A DNA stretch of 39,657 nt, taken from NCBI GenBank assembly GCA_012523545.1, contig JAAYIH010000019.1:1-39657 (forward strand), written 5' to 3'. The translations under genes and the position numbers were made by a program. The DNA comes from Bacillota bacterium. Lineage in GTDB: Bacteria; Bacillota; Proteinivoracia; UBA4975. Below the pieces are notes generated by a model, which was not told where the DNA came from, did not search any database, and saw nothing but the letters and a program-made list of their open reading frames with translations. Of this stretch, positions 30,035 through 37,666 are shown one piece after another (positions within the stretch are counted from its first letter, which is position 1; every line of letters begins with the position of its first letter).

Positions 30035-30562
30035 ATGCCCTTTGGCGGAATGCACTCTTCTTTATTTACCCGGGAACTGTCCCTGCCGGAATTTTTTGCC
30101 CTGAGCTGGGAGCTGTTTAAAAAAATCTATCCTGTTTTGACGCTCGTCGGCATCATCCTGCTCTTTCCCATATTTTTGCTGGGGGAGCTTTACCCTGAAC
30201 TGCCCGCCGCCGTCAGCGCACTGATCACCCTTACAGAAGCTGTCGCCACGGCGGTGTTTACCCTGGGAGCCTACTGCGCTGTCCACAACGCCCTGCACCA
30301 GCAGGAAACGACCCTCGGCGAAGCTTTTGCCTTCGGGATGGCGCGCCTGGGCAAAGCTTTGTGGACCCTGGCCCTGTATGTGCTCATCGTCGCCTTCCTC
30401 TCCATCTTTTTCCTCGTGCCGGGGGTCATCTGGGGCGTATACTATAATTTCGCCCTTTTTGTGGTGGCCCAGGACGGAATTTGGGGTTATCCTGCCCTGA
30501 AAAAGAGCAAGGCCGTTATAATACAAGTAAACACATTTTCCTTTATTTTTTGCCTGCCTTAG
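30035..30562 (+). pseudogene. N-terminal part of a membrane protein gene interrupted by inserted phage DNA
   Basis: Begins at the ATG 30035 (AGGAGG 7 nt upstream; an ATG at 30029 is too close). Host-derived codons run to 30521; the last 13 codons (IQVNTFSFIFCLP, TAG at 30560-30562) are read from inserted DNA. It encodes an N-terminal FALSWELFKKIYPVL segment, then helices VLTLVGIILLFPIFLL, ITLTEAVATAVFTLGAYC and TLALYVLIVAFLSIFFLVPG. The ending YPALKKSKAVI is normally followed by RGRWWRVF, which is found at 33380. Joining 30035-30521 to 33380-33603 restores 236 codons without error. The family resembles DUF975-like or glycerophosphodiester-phosphodiesterase-membrane-domain proteins; function unknown. 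Confidence 0.88.
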
Positions 30563-30618
30563 TAAGGTTTAGTTGGGGTTAGTAAGGGATGGTGATGAAT
30601 AGCCTGGATTGGTTAAGT

Positions 30619-30648
30619 TTGACAGATTATTTCCGCCATCAATATGAT
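30619..30648 (+). promoter_or_regulatory. Promoter of the inserted HTH/glycerophosphotransferase operon
   Basis: Perfect TTGACA (30619-30624), 18-nt spacer, TATGAT (30643-30648). Its position shows that translation of the HTH gene starts downstream, at the GTG 30685. Confidence 0.7.
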
Positions 30649-30684
30649 TCTGGTAGAACAAGCCCAAGAAGGGGGGAAAGTGAG

Positions 30685-30903
30685 GTGGAAACGGAAAAGA
30701 GGCAGAAAATCAAGCTGCTAACTCCTGAAGAAGCCGCGAAGCGGCTGGCGGTCTCCCCAGAGACCGTCAAAAAGTGGCTTCGGATGGGCAAGCTCAACGG
30801 GGTAAAGGTGTCGGTACTATGGAGGGTTCGCGAAGAGGATTTGGAATATTTCATCCAGATCCGGACTGCTCCGATTTTGCAACCTGGGGGAGACAGAAAA
30901 TGA
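30685..30903 (+). CDS. Excisionase-like helix-turn-helix protein
   Basis: 72 aa from the GTG at 30685, 8 nt after AAGGGGGG; the frame is open back to 30589, but the promoter lies inside that extension. A single MerR/Xis-type winged helix: LLTPEEAAKRLAVSPETVKK, WLRMGKLNGVKV, WRVREEDLEYFI. Such proteins act as recombination directionality factors or small regulators. Here it is translationally coupled (ATGA overlap) to a teichoic-acid-type transferase, so regulation of that gene is equally possible. No cognate integrase is seen in the insertion. Confidence 0.8.
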   Translation: METEKRQKIKLLTPEEAAKRLAVSPETVKKWLRMGKLNGVKVSVLWRVREEDLEYFIQIRTAPILQPGGDRK

Positions 30904-32222
30904 AAAAAATAGTAAAAAATATGCTGAAAAACAAGATGATTAAATCTTTGCTTAGACCGTCTTTTTTAAGGAATGGCACTAAAATGGGAAGATGGATATA
31001 CAGAGAACTCACCCCGCGCCTGGCTCGCCTCATGCAGAACTTATTTCGGGTGAAGAAGGGAAAGGTTGTTTCCTTTGGCTCAGGAAATGTCAGTCCAATC
31101 CAATACAAGCTGCTAAAGCAGGAACTCCGCAAATACAAAGGGCTTAGTGTTCGCAGGTATGACAACTTTTACGGCAGAAGTATCATATCGCGGCTGATCA
31201 AAATCCCCTATGATGCGGCCACCAGTGAAGTAATTATCGTTGAAGATGTCAACAGGCTGTTGAAGTATTTAAAAAGAAATGGAGATCAATTGATTATTCA
31301 GATGTGGCATGCCTTAGGCGCTTTTAAGAAATTTGCACTGGGTAATGCGGAAAACCTGATACGTATTGAAAATGAGGATTTGGAGGAATTAAAAGCTGTT
31401 CATACATATGATTACGTCCTCGATCCCGGCCTCAAGTTCCGGGAGAAATACTTGGAATCCTTTGCACCGGGGTGCAAAATCCTGAAGGGTGTTTTCAATC
31501 CACGGATCGATTTGCTTTTTGATGAAGAGCATATCGCCAAAAAAACAGAACGTCTGTATGAAAAATACCCGGAGTTGCGGAATAAGCGGATTTTGCTGTA
31601 TACACCGACGTATCGAGGGTATTCCGACCGGTCGGATGCCCAACATTTCATGAACTTTGATGAGCTCCTGAGCCGGTTGGATGATCGTTTTATGCTGGTA
31701 CTGAAGAAGCATACTATCATGAAAAAATCCAGCTACAATCCGCCCAGCGAACAATATGCTCACAAATTCCTGGATTTAAGTAATGAGAATGTCAATAATC
31801 TGATGCTCATTTCCGATCTGCTGATTAACGATTATTCATCCACATTCTTTGAATTTGCATTGCTCGGCAAACCGGTGGTCTTTCTGGCGAAAGACCTGGA
31901 TCAGTACTTGGATGACCGCGGTTTCTATTATGATTACAAGGAGTTTGTGCCGGGTCCCATTTGTTCGTCAGAGGCTGAGCTATACGAAGCGATCATGGCC
32001 TATATTGATAATCCTGCAAGAGTGAAGGAATTTGTCGCCGAGTATTTCGGAGAGGTTCCGACGGATAACGCCAAGCGATTTGCGGAGTTTATCGTGGGAT
32101 TTATCAACCGCGACGGTGTGGAACGCGTCAAACCGAAAAGCGTTCCTACAGAGATCTCTGAGCTGGAGGTTCCTCAGCCTCGAAAAGAAGAACACAAAAT
32201 GGTTGAAAAAGAACTGGCTTAA
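30900..32222 (+). CDS. CDP-glycerol glycerophosphotransferase family protein
   Basis: Probably transfers glycerol phosphate (or a related group) from a CDP-activated donor to a cell-surface polymer, as TagB/TagF do in teichoic acid synthesis. 440 aa from the ATG at 30900, overlapping the HTH stop by 4 nt. Family motifs: IIQMWHALGAFKKF (catalytic His region), LLYTPTYRG, and the donor-binding LISDLLINDYSSTFFEFALL with GKPVVFL. The N-terminus is basic and amphipathic (KKIVKNMLKNKMIKSLLR), suited to membrane-surface binding; no helix spans the membrane. Codon use is more AT-rich than in the flanking genes, indicating transfer. In a phage it could alter the host surface to block superinfection. 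Confidence 0.88.
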   Translation: MKKIVKNMLKNKMIKSLLRPSFLRNGTKMGRWIYRELTPRLARLMQNLFRVKKGKVVSFGSGNVSPIQYKLLKQELRKYKGLSVRRYDNFYGRSIISRLIKIPYDAATSEVIIVEDVNRLLKYLKRNGDQLIIQMWHALGAFKKFALGNAENLIRIENEDLEELKAVHTYDYVLDPGLKFREKYLESFAPGCKILKGVFNPRIDLLFDEEHIAKKTERLYEKYPELRNKRILLYTPTYRGYSDRSDAQHFMNFDELLSRLDDRFMLVLKKHTIMKKSSYNPPSEQYAHKFLDLSNENVNNLMLISDLLINDYSSTFFEFALLGKPVVFLAKDLDQYLDDRGFYYDYKEFVPGPICSSEAELYEAIMAYIDNPARVKEFVAEYFGEVPTDNAKRFAEFIVGFINRDGVERVKPKSVPTEISELEVPQPRKEEHKMVEKELA

Positions 32223-32227
32223 AGATG

Positions 32228-32247
32228 CCGGCCCCGCGCCGGTTTTT
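32228..32247 (+). terminator. Terminator after the glycerophosphotransferase gene
   Basis: CCGGC/GCCGG stem with a CCCGC loop and TTTTT, 6 nt after the stop codon. Confidence 0.75.
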
Positions 32248-32254
32248 GTTCAAA

Positions 32255-32293
32255 AAATGACCGGGCAGGAGTAATCCCGCCCGGCTTTGTTTT
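32255..32293. terminator. Second, bidirectional terminator between convergent inserted genes
   Basis: CCGGGC (32261-32266) pairs with GCCCGG (32279-32284), with an inner GGA/TCC. The plus strand continues CTTTGTTTT and the minus strand TCATTTTTTG, so it can serve both the transferase and the amidase genes. Confidence 0.75.
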
Positions 32294-32295
32294 GC

Positions 32296-32984
32296 TCATT
32301 TCTTCAACCAGATATAAGAATCCAAGCCCGTCTTTTCTTTGATGAGCTTAGCCCTTTCCTCGGCGTTCTTTTTGTCCTCGAATGCGCCTACTTGGACGAC
32401 CCACGCGCCGCCCTTCGGCTCGGGTTTCGGCGCAGGTTTAGATTTCTTCCGGAGACCAAAAGCCTTGGCGATGCCTTCCGCATGGAGGCGGCCCAGTTTT
32501 TGCGGAAATCCGGGTCCTTCAATTGGTTCAGATCGCTGGAGTCAATGAACCCGTTCTCCGTCAAAAGGGCAGGCATCCGGGTTTCGCGGAGGACATGAAA
32601 GTTGGCCCGCTTCTGTCCGCGATCCGGCCAGCCGTCGCCAGCGGCAATGACCGAATGAATCCGGTCTTGGGCCACCTTCGTGAAGTTGGAGACACCACCA
32701 TTGTAGATGTAGCTTTCAAAACCGCGCCCGCCGCCTGCGTTGATATGGATAGAGAGGTAATAGTCGGCTCCCCATCTGTTTGCCTCATGGGTGCGGGCCG
32801 ACAAACTGACGGTGGTATCCTTCGTCCGGCTCATCTTCACCTCGACGCCTTCATACTCTTCGAGTAAAACCCGGCGGCATTCCAAGCCAATGTCAAGGGT
32901 GAAGTCTTTTTCCTGATAATTACCATTCACCGCTCCGGGGTCACTACCTCCGTGACCGGGATCAAGAAAGATTTTGACCGCCAT
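32296..32984 (-). pseudogene. N-acetylmuramoyl-L-alanine amidase (Amidase_3) with SPOR domain, frameshifted
   Basis: Phage-type endolysin. ATG at 32984 after GGAGAGGAG. The Amidase_3 domain is intact: FLDPGHGGSDPGA (zinc His and Glu follow), HEANRWGADYYLSIHIN and ETRMPALLTENGFIDS. Near 32483 a single base appears to be missing: the original frame continues as an unrelated Arg-rich tail to 32388. The neighbouring frame instead reads AEGIAKAFGL, a Pro/Lys linker, and a good SPOR domain (WVVQVGAFEDKKNAEERAKL) ending at 32296. Restoring one base gives 229 aa. The truncated product (198 aa) might still be active as it keeps the catalytic domain. Confidence 0.85.
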
Positions 32985-33373
32985 TTTTCTCCTCTCCTTT
33001 CTGACGCAGTTGATTTACAGCCTGACGGACAATCGGGTGGATCTTCACGCCCAATCGCCCGCAGTTTTCGATGACTGACACGCCTTCCGTGAAGAAAAAG
33101 GCGATTGCTACACCATCGCGAACAGCGACGGCTTGTTTTGCATCGGGTAAAGCATTGAGGGCCATCCAGTAGATCGCCGATACAACAATAAACGTCCCGG
33201 CTTTCCGGACGATCCCCCAAAAACCTACGTTGCTGTTGAGCTTGCCTTCCTTTGCGGCGGCAAGGAACCCCGTCACATAGTCAAAGGCCATCATCAAGGC
33301 CAAGGCCGTAAGAGAAAGGTCCCAACCACCAAACAAAAAGGAGGCGATCCCGCCTCCAATCCCAGCAAACGGC
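32962..33373 (-). pseudogene. Phage holin (Holin_4/toxin secretion type), 5' end missing
   Basis: Membrane pore protein that lets the amidase reach the wall. The readable part starts at the insertion junction (KPFAGIGGG) and continues through helices IASFLFGGW, ALALMMAFDYVTGFLAAA, the segment AGTFIVVSAIYWMALNAL and VAIAFFFTEGVSVIENCG, ending NGGQNLS. FDYVTG and EGVSVIENCGRLG are hallmark motifs. No ATG, GTG or TTG start precedes the first helix inside the insertion; about ten N-terminal residues are lost beyond the junction. Overlaps the amidase start by 23 nt, as usual in lysis cassettes. Confidence 0.82.
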
Positions 33374-33379
33374 TTATAA

Positions 33380-33603
33380 GGGGCCGCTGGTGGCGGGTAT
33401 TCTCCTTCACAGCCTTTGCCTTTGTGGTTTCGGCGGGCCTCATCGTCGCGGCGGCTTTCCTCTTTTCGGCCCTGCACCCGACCCCGGCCCTCATGCTGGT
33501 CGTCGACCTCATCGGGCTGGTTTTCCTGTCCTTCTTTACCGTCGCTCGTATTGTGCTCTATGTCAACCTGCGCGCAACACCCCGGCATCCTGAAGAGAAT
33601 TAA
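33380..33603 (+). pseudogene. C-terminal part of the interrupted membrane protein gene
   Basis: Continues the frame of 30035-30521: with the A of 30521, codons read RGRWWRVFSFTAFAF, then helices VVSAGLIVAAAFLFSAL and LVVDLIGLVFLSFFTVARIV, ending PRHPEEN and TAA at 33601-33603. It has no start codon or ribosome binding site of its own. Confidence 0.88.
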
Positions 33604-33621
33604 AAGCCCCTTAGCGGGCTT
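33604..33621. terminator. Short hairpin after the interrupted gene
   Basis: AAGCCC (33604-33609) and GGGCTT (33616-33621), directly after the stop codon. Only GAAAAAT follows on the plus strand; the minus strand has TTTTAA. A weak terminator at best. Confidence 0.4.
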
Positions 33622-33686
33622 GAAAAATGCAGCGCAATCTGGCACAATATATATACCTACAGGGGGTATAGACGGAGGTGTGCGCC

Positions 33687-33866
33687 ATGCCCATTTACGG
33701 CTTTCAGTGCAAGAAATGCGGGGAAAAATTTACCCTGCTCCTCAGCATTTCTCAAAAAAGCAATGCCGCCTGTCCCCGCTGCCAGTCCAAAGACCTGAAG
33801 GAAGATTTCAGCGGGTACGGTTCGGCAAGCCTAAGCCGGTCCAACCCGCCGGCCCAGTTTACCTGA
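33687..33866 (+). CDS. FmdB-type zinc ribbon protein
   Basis: 59 aa from the ATG at 33687, 8 nt after GGAGG. Starts MPIYGFQCKKCGEKF and has a second CPRCQSKDL, giving the CxxC...CxxC zinc ribbon of the FmdB/YfiH-like putative regulatory family. The C-terminus (YGSASLSRSNPPAQFT) is low complexity as in relatives. Its role is unknown. A single small gene between the interrupted gene and the proS leader. Confidence 0.88.
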   Translation: MPIYGFQCKKCGEKFTLLLSISQKSNAACPRCQSKDLKEDFSGYGSASLSRSNPPAQFT

Positions 33867-33902
33867 GGCGGGTCCTGTTAGGCAGCCGGTGGCTGTCCCG
33901 CC

Positions 33903-33932
33903 TTGACACAATCCCGCCTGTCATGGTAATCT
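33903..33932 (+). promoter_or_regulatory. Promoter of T-box/proS
   Basis: TTGACA (33903-33908), 18-nt spacer, TAATCT (33927-33932); start of transcription near 33939, at the head of the T-box leader. Confidence 0.65.
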
Positions 33933-33938
33933 ACTGGC

Positions 33939-34161
33939 AAACACGGTGATGACGGGGCCACGGTTATGGCGGACGGCTCAGAGAGAAAGCGGCCGGTGCG
34001 AGCTTTCCCGCTCCCCTTGACCACCCACCCCCGAACTGCCGGCGAGGAGCCGGCCGGACCAGCCCGTTACAGCGGAAACGAGGTCTCCGGCAGCGGAGGC
34101 GAAGTAAGGTGGTACCACGAAGCAGCCCTTCGTCCTTATGTGAGGGCTGCTTTTTACATTG
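33939..34161 (+). ncRNA. T-box leader (tRNA-sensing riboswitch) of proS
   Basis: The leader binds uncharged tRNA-Pro and then allows transcription into proS. The conserved T-box AAGGTGGTACCACG is at 34106-34119. It is followed by a terminator hairpin (AGCAGCCCT at 34121-34129 with AGGGCTGCT at 34143-34151, then TTTTT). Pairing of the T-box with upstream sequence gives the alternative antiterminator. Stem I elements include CAGAGAGAAAGC near 33980 and GGTGCGAG near 33995. A proline CCN specifier probably lies in the GACCACCCACCCC stretch (about 34019-34031), but I could not fix the exact codon. Confidence 0.88.
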
Positions 34162-34188
34162 TTATCCATTTTGAAGGAGGGTTTTGAG

Positions 34189-35658
34189 ATGAGCAGTGCC
34201 GACAAGGAATTCGTCAAAGAGATTGCCAGAAGGGATGAGGACCCGTCCCAATGGTATGTCGACGTCATCCGCAAGGCCGAGCTGGCCGACTACACCCCTG
34301 TGCGGGGCTGCATGGCCATCCGCCCTTACGGCTACGCTATTTGGGAGCTGATGCAGGCCGGCCTCGACCGGCGCATTAAGGAGACGGGACACCAAAACGC
34401 CTACTTCCCCGTCTTCATACCCGAGAGCCTGCTGCAAAAAGAAGCCGACCACGTGGAGGGCTTTGCCCCCGAGGTGGCCTGGGTCACCCATGGCGGAAAT
34501 GAAGAGCTGACAGAACGCCTGGTGGTGCGGCCCACCTCCGAGGCCATCATCTGCGCCATGTATGCCAAATGGATTCAGTCGTACCGGGACCTGCCGGTGC
34601 TCATCAACCAGTGGGCCAACGTGGTGCGCTGGGAAAAGGTAACCCGCCCCTTTTTGCGTACCACCGAATTCCTCTGGCAGGAGGGGCACACCGCCCACCG
34701 CACCAGTGAAGAAGCCCAGGAAGAAGTGATGCGCATGCTGGAGGTGTACAGGGATTTTGTCGAAAACGACATGGCCATCCCCGTCGTCCCCGGCCGCAAG
34801 ACCGAGCGGGAAAAATTCGCCGGCGCCCATGCCACTTACAGCATCGAAGCCCTGATGCAGGATGGCAAGGCCCTGCAGGCCGGCACCTCCCACAACCTGG
34901 CCCAGCACTTCGCCCGGGTGTTCGACATTACTTTCCTGGACGAAGACGGACAGCTGAAATACGTGTACCAGACCTCCTGGGGGGTGACCACCAGGCTGGT
35001 GGGAGCGCTGATTTTGGTCCACGGCGACGACCGCGGCCTCAAGCTGCCGCCCAGGATTGCCCCCATCCAGGTTGTCATCGTTCCCATTGCGCCCAAGAAA
35101 GCCAGGGAAACTGTGCTGGCCAAAGCCTCTGAGCTCGAAGCCAGGCTCAGGAACGCCGGATTCAGGGTGCACCTGGATGACCGGGAAGAATATTCCCCCG
35201 GCTACAAGTACAACCACTGGGAGCTGCGGGGCGTCCCCCTGCGCCTGGAAATCGGGCCCCGGGACATCGAAAACAACCAGGTGGTGCTGGTCAGGCGGGA
35301 CAACGGAGAAAAGCTCTTTGCGGGCATCGACGGCCTTGAGGAGGCATTGCCCGGGGTGCTGGACGCCATTCAGCGCGACATGCTGGCGGCGGCCAGAAAG
35401 TTCCTGGACGAAAACAGCCGCCCCGCCGCCGACATGGCCGAGATGGAAAAAATCATCACCGAAAAGCGGGGTTTTGTCTACGCCTGGTGGTGCGGCGACG
35501 AGGCCTGCGAACTGGAAGTCAAGGAGCGCATGAGCGCCACCATCCGCAACATCCCCCTGGACCAACAGGCAGCCAGGCAAAAGGCCCCCGCCGCAGCCAA
35601 ATGCGTGCATTGCGGCAAGCCGGCTGCAGAGGTGGCCGTCTTCGCCAGGGCCTACTGA
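34189..35658 (+). CDS. proS: Prolyl-tRNA synthetase, archaeal/eukaryal (short) type
   Basis: Charges tRNA-Pro. 489 aa from the ATG at 34189 with AAGGAGGG upstream. It lacks the large INS insertion of the bacterial ProRS type. Class II motifs: motif 1 around RGCMAIRPYGYAIWELMQ, motif 2 VVRWEKVTRPFLRTTEFLWQ, motif 3 in ILVHGDDRGLKLPPRIAP. Anticodon-binding domain after residue 280 and a C-terminal domain with WCGDEACE and CVHCGKPA, whose cysteines form a zinc site, ending with the conserved aromatic tail ARAY. Controlled by the T-box leader. The paired terminator follows. Confidence 0.95.
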   Translation: MSSADKEFVKEIARRDEDPSQWYVDVIRKAELADYTPVRGCMAIRPYGYAIWELMQAGLDRRIKETGHQNAYFPVFIPESLLQKEADHVEGFAPEVAWVTHGGNEELTERLVVRPTSEAIICAMYAKWIQSYRDLPVLINQWANVVRWEKVTRPFLRTTEFLWQEGHTAHRTSEEAQEEVMRMLEVYRDFVENDMAIPVVPGRKTEREKFAGAHATYSIEALMQDGKALQAGTSHNLAQHFARVFDITFLDEDGQLKYVYQTSWGVTTRLVGALILVHGDDRGLKLPPRIAPIQVVIVPIAPKKARETVLAKASELEARLRNAGFRVHLDDREEYSPGYKYNHWELRGVPLRLEIGPRDIENNQVVLVRRDNGEKLFAGIDGLEEALPGVLDAIQRDMLAAARKFLDENSRPAADMAEMEKIITEKRGFVYAWWCGDEACELEVKERMSATIRNIPLDQQAARQKAPAAAKCVHCGKPAAEVAVFARAY

Positions 35659-35677
35659 CCCGGAACTGAAAACTGAA

Positions 35678-35717
35678 ACTCCCCCGGTGCCCACCGGCGT
35701 CCGGGGGAGTATATTTT
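35678..35717. terminator. Bidirectional terminator between proS and glnS
   Basis: ACTCCCCCGG (35678-35687) and CCGGGGGAGT (35701-35710), 10 bp perfect, followed by ATATTTT on the plus strand and TTCAGTTTTC on the minus strand. Confidence 0.85.
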
Positions 35718-35727
35718 GGCAATGGTT

Positions 35728-37422
35728 TTACAGGTTTTGTTTGGCCCAGGTATCCCGCAGGCCCACTATCCTGTTGAAGATCAGGTTGTCCTTGCCGGAA
35801 TCCTGATCGAGACAGAAGTAGCCCTTGCGCAGGAACTGGTAGCGGCTGCCCGGCTCCGCCCCGGCCAGCTCCGGTTCGACGATGCAACCGGTGAGGACGG
35901 TGAGAGAATGGGGATTAATATTGGCGGTAAAGTCCTGGCCCTCCTCCACTTCCTCGGGGTTCTCCTTGAGAAAGAGGTTTTCATACAGGCGGACGGTGGC
36001 CGGCACGCCGTACCGGGCCGATACCCAGTGGATTACTCCTCTCACCTTTTTGCCGCTGGTGTCCTGGCCGCTCCTGCTGAGGGGATCGTAGGTGCAGCGC
36101 AGTTCCACCGCCTTGCCGGAAGCATCCTTGATTACTTGCTGGCACTGAATTATATAGGCGCCCTTGAGGCGGACCTCCCGGCCGGGAGCCAGGCGGTGAT
36201 ATCCCTTGGGCGGGTTCTCCATGAAGTCTTCCTGTTCAATGTATATTTCCCGGGTAAAGGGCACTTCGCGGCTGCCGGCCGCTTCATCGCCGGGCAAGTT
36301 TTCCAGCGGCAGCCACTCCACCTTGTCCTCCGGCCAATTGGTGATGACCACCTTGAGGGGCTCCAAAACAGCCATAACCCGCCGGGCCGTTTTGTTCAGG
36401 TCCTCCCGGATACAGTGTTCCAGCAGGGCCAGATCTACAACGCTGTCAGAACGGGCTACGCCGATGCGCTGGCAGAAATCCCGGATGGCGGCGGGGGTGA
36501 CGCCCCGGCGCCGGAGGGCGGCAATGGTGGGCAGGCGCGGGTCGTCCCAGCCCTGGACATAGCCCTCCTCCACCAGCTGGCGCAGCTTGCGCTTGCTCAT
36601 CACGGTGTAGGTGAGGTTCAGGCGGGCAAACTCATATTGCCGGGACCGGGCTTTGACGGCTTCCGGCATCAGTTCCAGGGCGTTTTCCACCACCCAGTCG
36701 TACAGGGGGCGGTGGTCGGCATATTCAATAGAACACAGGGAATGGGTAATGCCCTCTATGGCATCGGAAAAAGGATGGTCGAAGTCGTACATGGGATAAA
36801 TGCACCACTTGTCCCCGGTGCGGTGATGGCTGACATGCAAGATGCGGTACAGGACGGGGTCCCGCATATTCAAATTGCCCGACGCCATGTCGATTTTGGC
36901 CCGCAGCACCCGGGATCCCTCGGGGAATTCTCCTTTGCGCATGCGCTCAAACAAGTCGAGGTTCTCCTCGACGGAGCGGTTGCGGTAAGGGCTTTCCCGG
37001 CCGGGTTCGGTCAGGGTGCCCCGGTATTCGCGGATTTCATCGGGGCTGAGATCGCAGACGTAAGCCCTCCCGGCTTTGATGAGGCGGCGGGCAAACTCGT
37101 ACTTGAGCTCGAAATAATCGGAACTGAAAAAGAGGCGGTCTTCCCAATCCACGCCCAGCCAGCGAAGGTCCTCGAGAATGGAATCGACAAACTCCTGCTC
37201 TTCTTTGGCCGGGTTGGTATCGTCAAAGCGCACGTTGAATTTGCCCCCGTAATCCCGGGCGATGGAATAGTTTAGCCAAATCGCCTTGGCATGCCCTATG
37301 TGCAGGTAGCCGTTGGGCTCCGGCGGGAAACGGGTGTGGACGGTGTCCACTGTGCCTTCCTGCAGGTCTCTATTGATTATGGCCAGGATAAAATTGCTCT
37401 TTTCCGCCATGGTTTCCGACAT
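35728..37422 (-). CDS. glnS: Glutaminyl-tRNA synthetase
   Basis: Charges tRNA-Gln directly. 564 aa, normal for bacterial GlnRS. Class I motifs HIGH at 41-44 (GYLHIGHAK) and VMSKR at 274-278 in place of [17 protein letters not shown] and [14 protein letters not shown] are specific for GlnRS rather than GluRS (the latter would have SPTG.LHIG). Two beta-barrel anticodon domains fill the C-terminal third ([18 protein letters not shown]-type GVIHWVSA). ATG at 37422 after AAGGGGAG. Many Firmicutes lack GlnRS and use amidation of Glu-tRNA-Gln, so presence is a lineage marker. Confidence 0.95.
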   Translation of the reverse strand: MSETMAEKSNFILAIINRDLQEGTVDTVHTRFPPEPNGYLHIGHAKAIWLNYSIARDYGGKFNVRFDDTNPAKEEQEFVDSILEDLRWLGVDWEDRLFFSSDYFELKYEFARRLIKAGRAYVCDLSPDEIREYRGTLTEPGRESPYRNRSVEENLDLFERMRKGEFPEGSRVLRAKIDMASGNLNMRDPVLYRILHVSHHRTGDKWCIYPMYDFDHPFSDAIEGITHSLCSIEYADHRPLYDWVVENALELMPEAVKARSRQYEFARLNLTYTVMSKRKLRQLVEEGYVQGWDDPRLPTIAALRRRGVTPAAIRDFCQRIGVARSDSVVDLALLEHCIREDLNKTARRVMAVLEPLKVVITNWPEDKVEWLPLENLPGDEAAGSREVPFTREIYIEQEDFMENPPKGYHRLAPGREVRLKGAYIIQCQQVIKDASGKAVELRCTYDPLSRSGQDTSGKKVRGVIHWVSARYGVPATVRLYENLFLKENPEEVEEGQDFTANINPHSLTVLTGCIVEPELAGAEPGSRYQFLRKGYFCLDQDSGKDNLIFNRIVGLRDTWAKQNL

Positions 37423-37485
37423 GTCGATCTCCCCTTCGCGTCTTTATCTATTTATTATATTAAAACCGGGCCTGGCTGTAAAATC

Positions 37486-37522
37486 CCCGTTGCAGTGGGC
37501 TAAAACGGGCTTAAGCAACGGG
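37486..37522. repeat. Inverted repeat upstream of a possible tiny ORF
   Basis: CCCGTTGC (37486-37493) and GCAACGGG (37515-37522), perfect 8-bp arms. The right arm abuts GGGAGGAATGGTATG, which looks like a ribosome binding site with two possible ATG codons (37527, 37532). The following frames are short (37532 to 37696 reads MHSGEERDFWAGGHP onward) and run through a terminator-like hairpin, so a real gene here is doubtful. Otherwise nothing is seen in 37423-37666. Confidence 0.3.
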
Positions 37523-37637
37523 AGGAATGGTATGCATTCGGGTGAAGAAAGAGACTTTTGGGCCGGTGGCCATCCAGCGCCGGTTTCCCCGCTGGCATCA
37601 GGCCTGTCTCCAGGCCGCCCGGAACCCGGTTCGACAA

Positions 37638-37660
37638 GGGCCAACCACAGCGGTTGGCCC
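37638..37660 (+). terminator. Hairpin after the F420-ligase-like gene
   Basis: GGGCCAACC (37638-37646), ACAGC loop, GGTTGGCCC (37652-37660). The plus strand continues ATTTTATT, so it works best as a plus-strand terminator; for the minus-strand gene ending at 37667 it would be a hairpin without T run. Confidence 0.55.
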
Positions 37661-37666
37661 ATTTTA

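Larger units (their letters stand above)
30516..33379. mobile_element. Phage-derived insertion of about 2.86 kb flanked by TTATAA direct repeats
   Basis: TTATAA occurs at 30516-30521 and at 33374-33379, exactly where the host reading frame leaves and resumes, so it is either a 6-bp target duplication or the crossover/microhomology used for insertion. The inserted part is more AT-rich on its left side than the flanks. It carries an excisionase-like HTH gene and a CDP-glycerol glycerophosphotransferase (plus strand), and a lysis cassette of holin and amidase (minus strand). I find no integrase, transposase or terminal inverted repeat, and the holin is cut at the junction. It is best read as a prophage fragment. 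Confidence 0.85.

Noticed and set aside
32470-32495. Programmed frameshift in the amidase gene
   Set aside because: No slippery heptamer or downstream structure is evident; a simple one-base loss in a decaying phage remnant is more likely.
30516-33379. Insertion sequence or complete integrative element
   Set aside because: No transposase, integrase or terminal inverted repeats were found in the insert, and one of its genes is truncated at the border.
34162-37275. Long antisense frames over proS (34162-35694) and glnS (35716-37275)
   Set aside because: Both synthetases are unambiguous on the coding strand; the antisense products lack recognisable domains.
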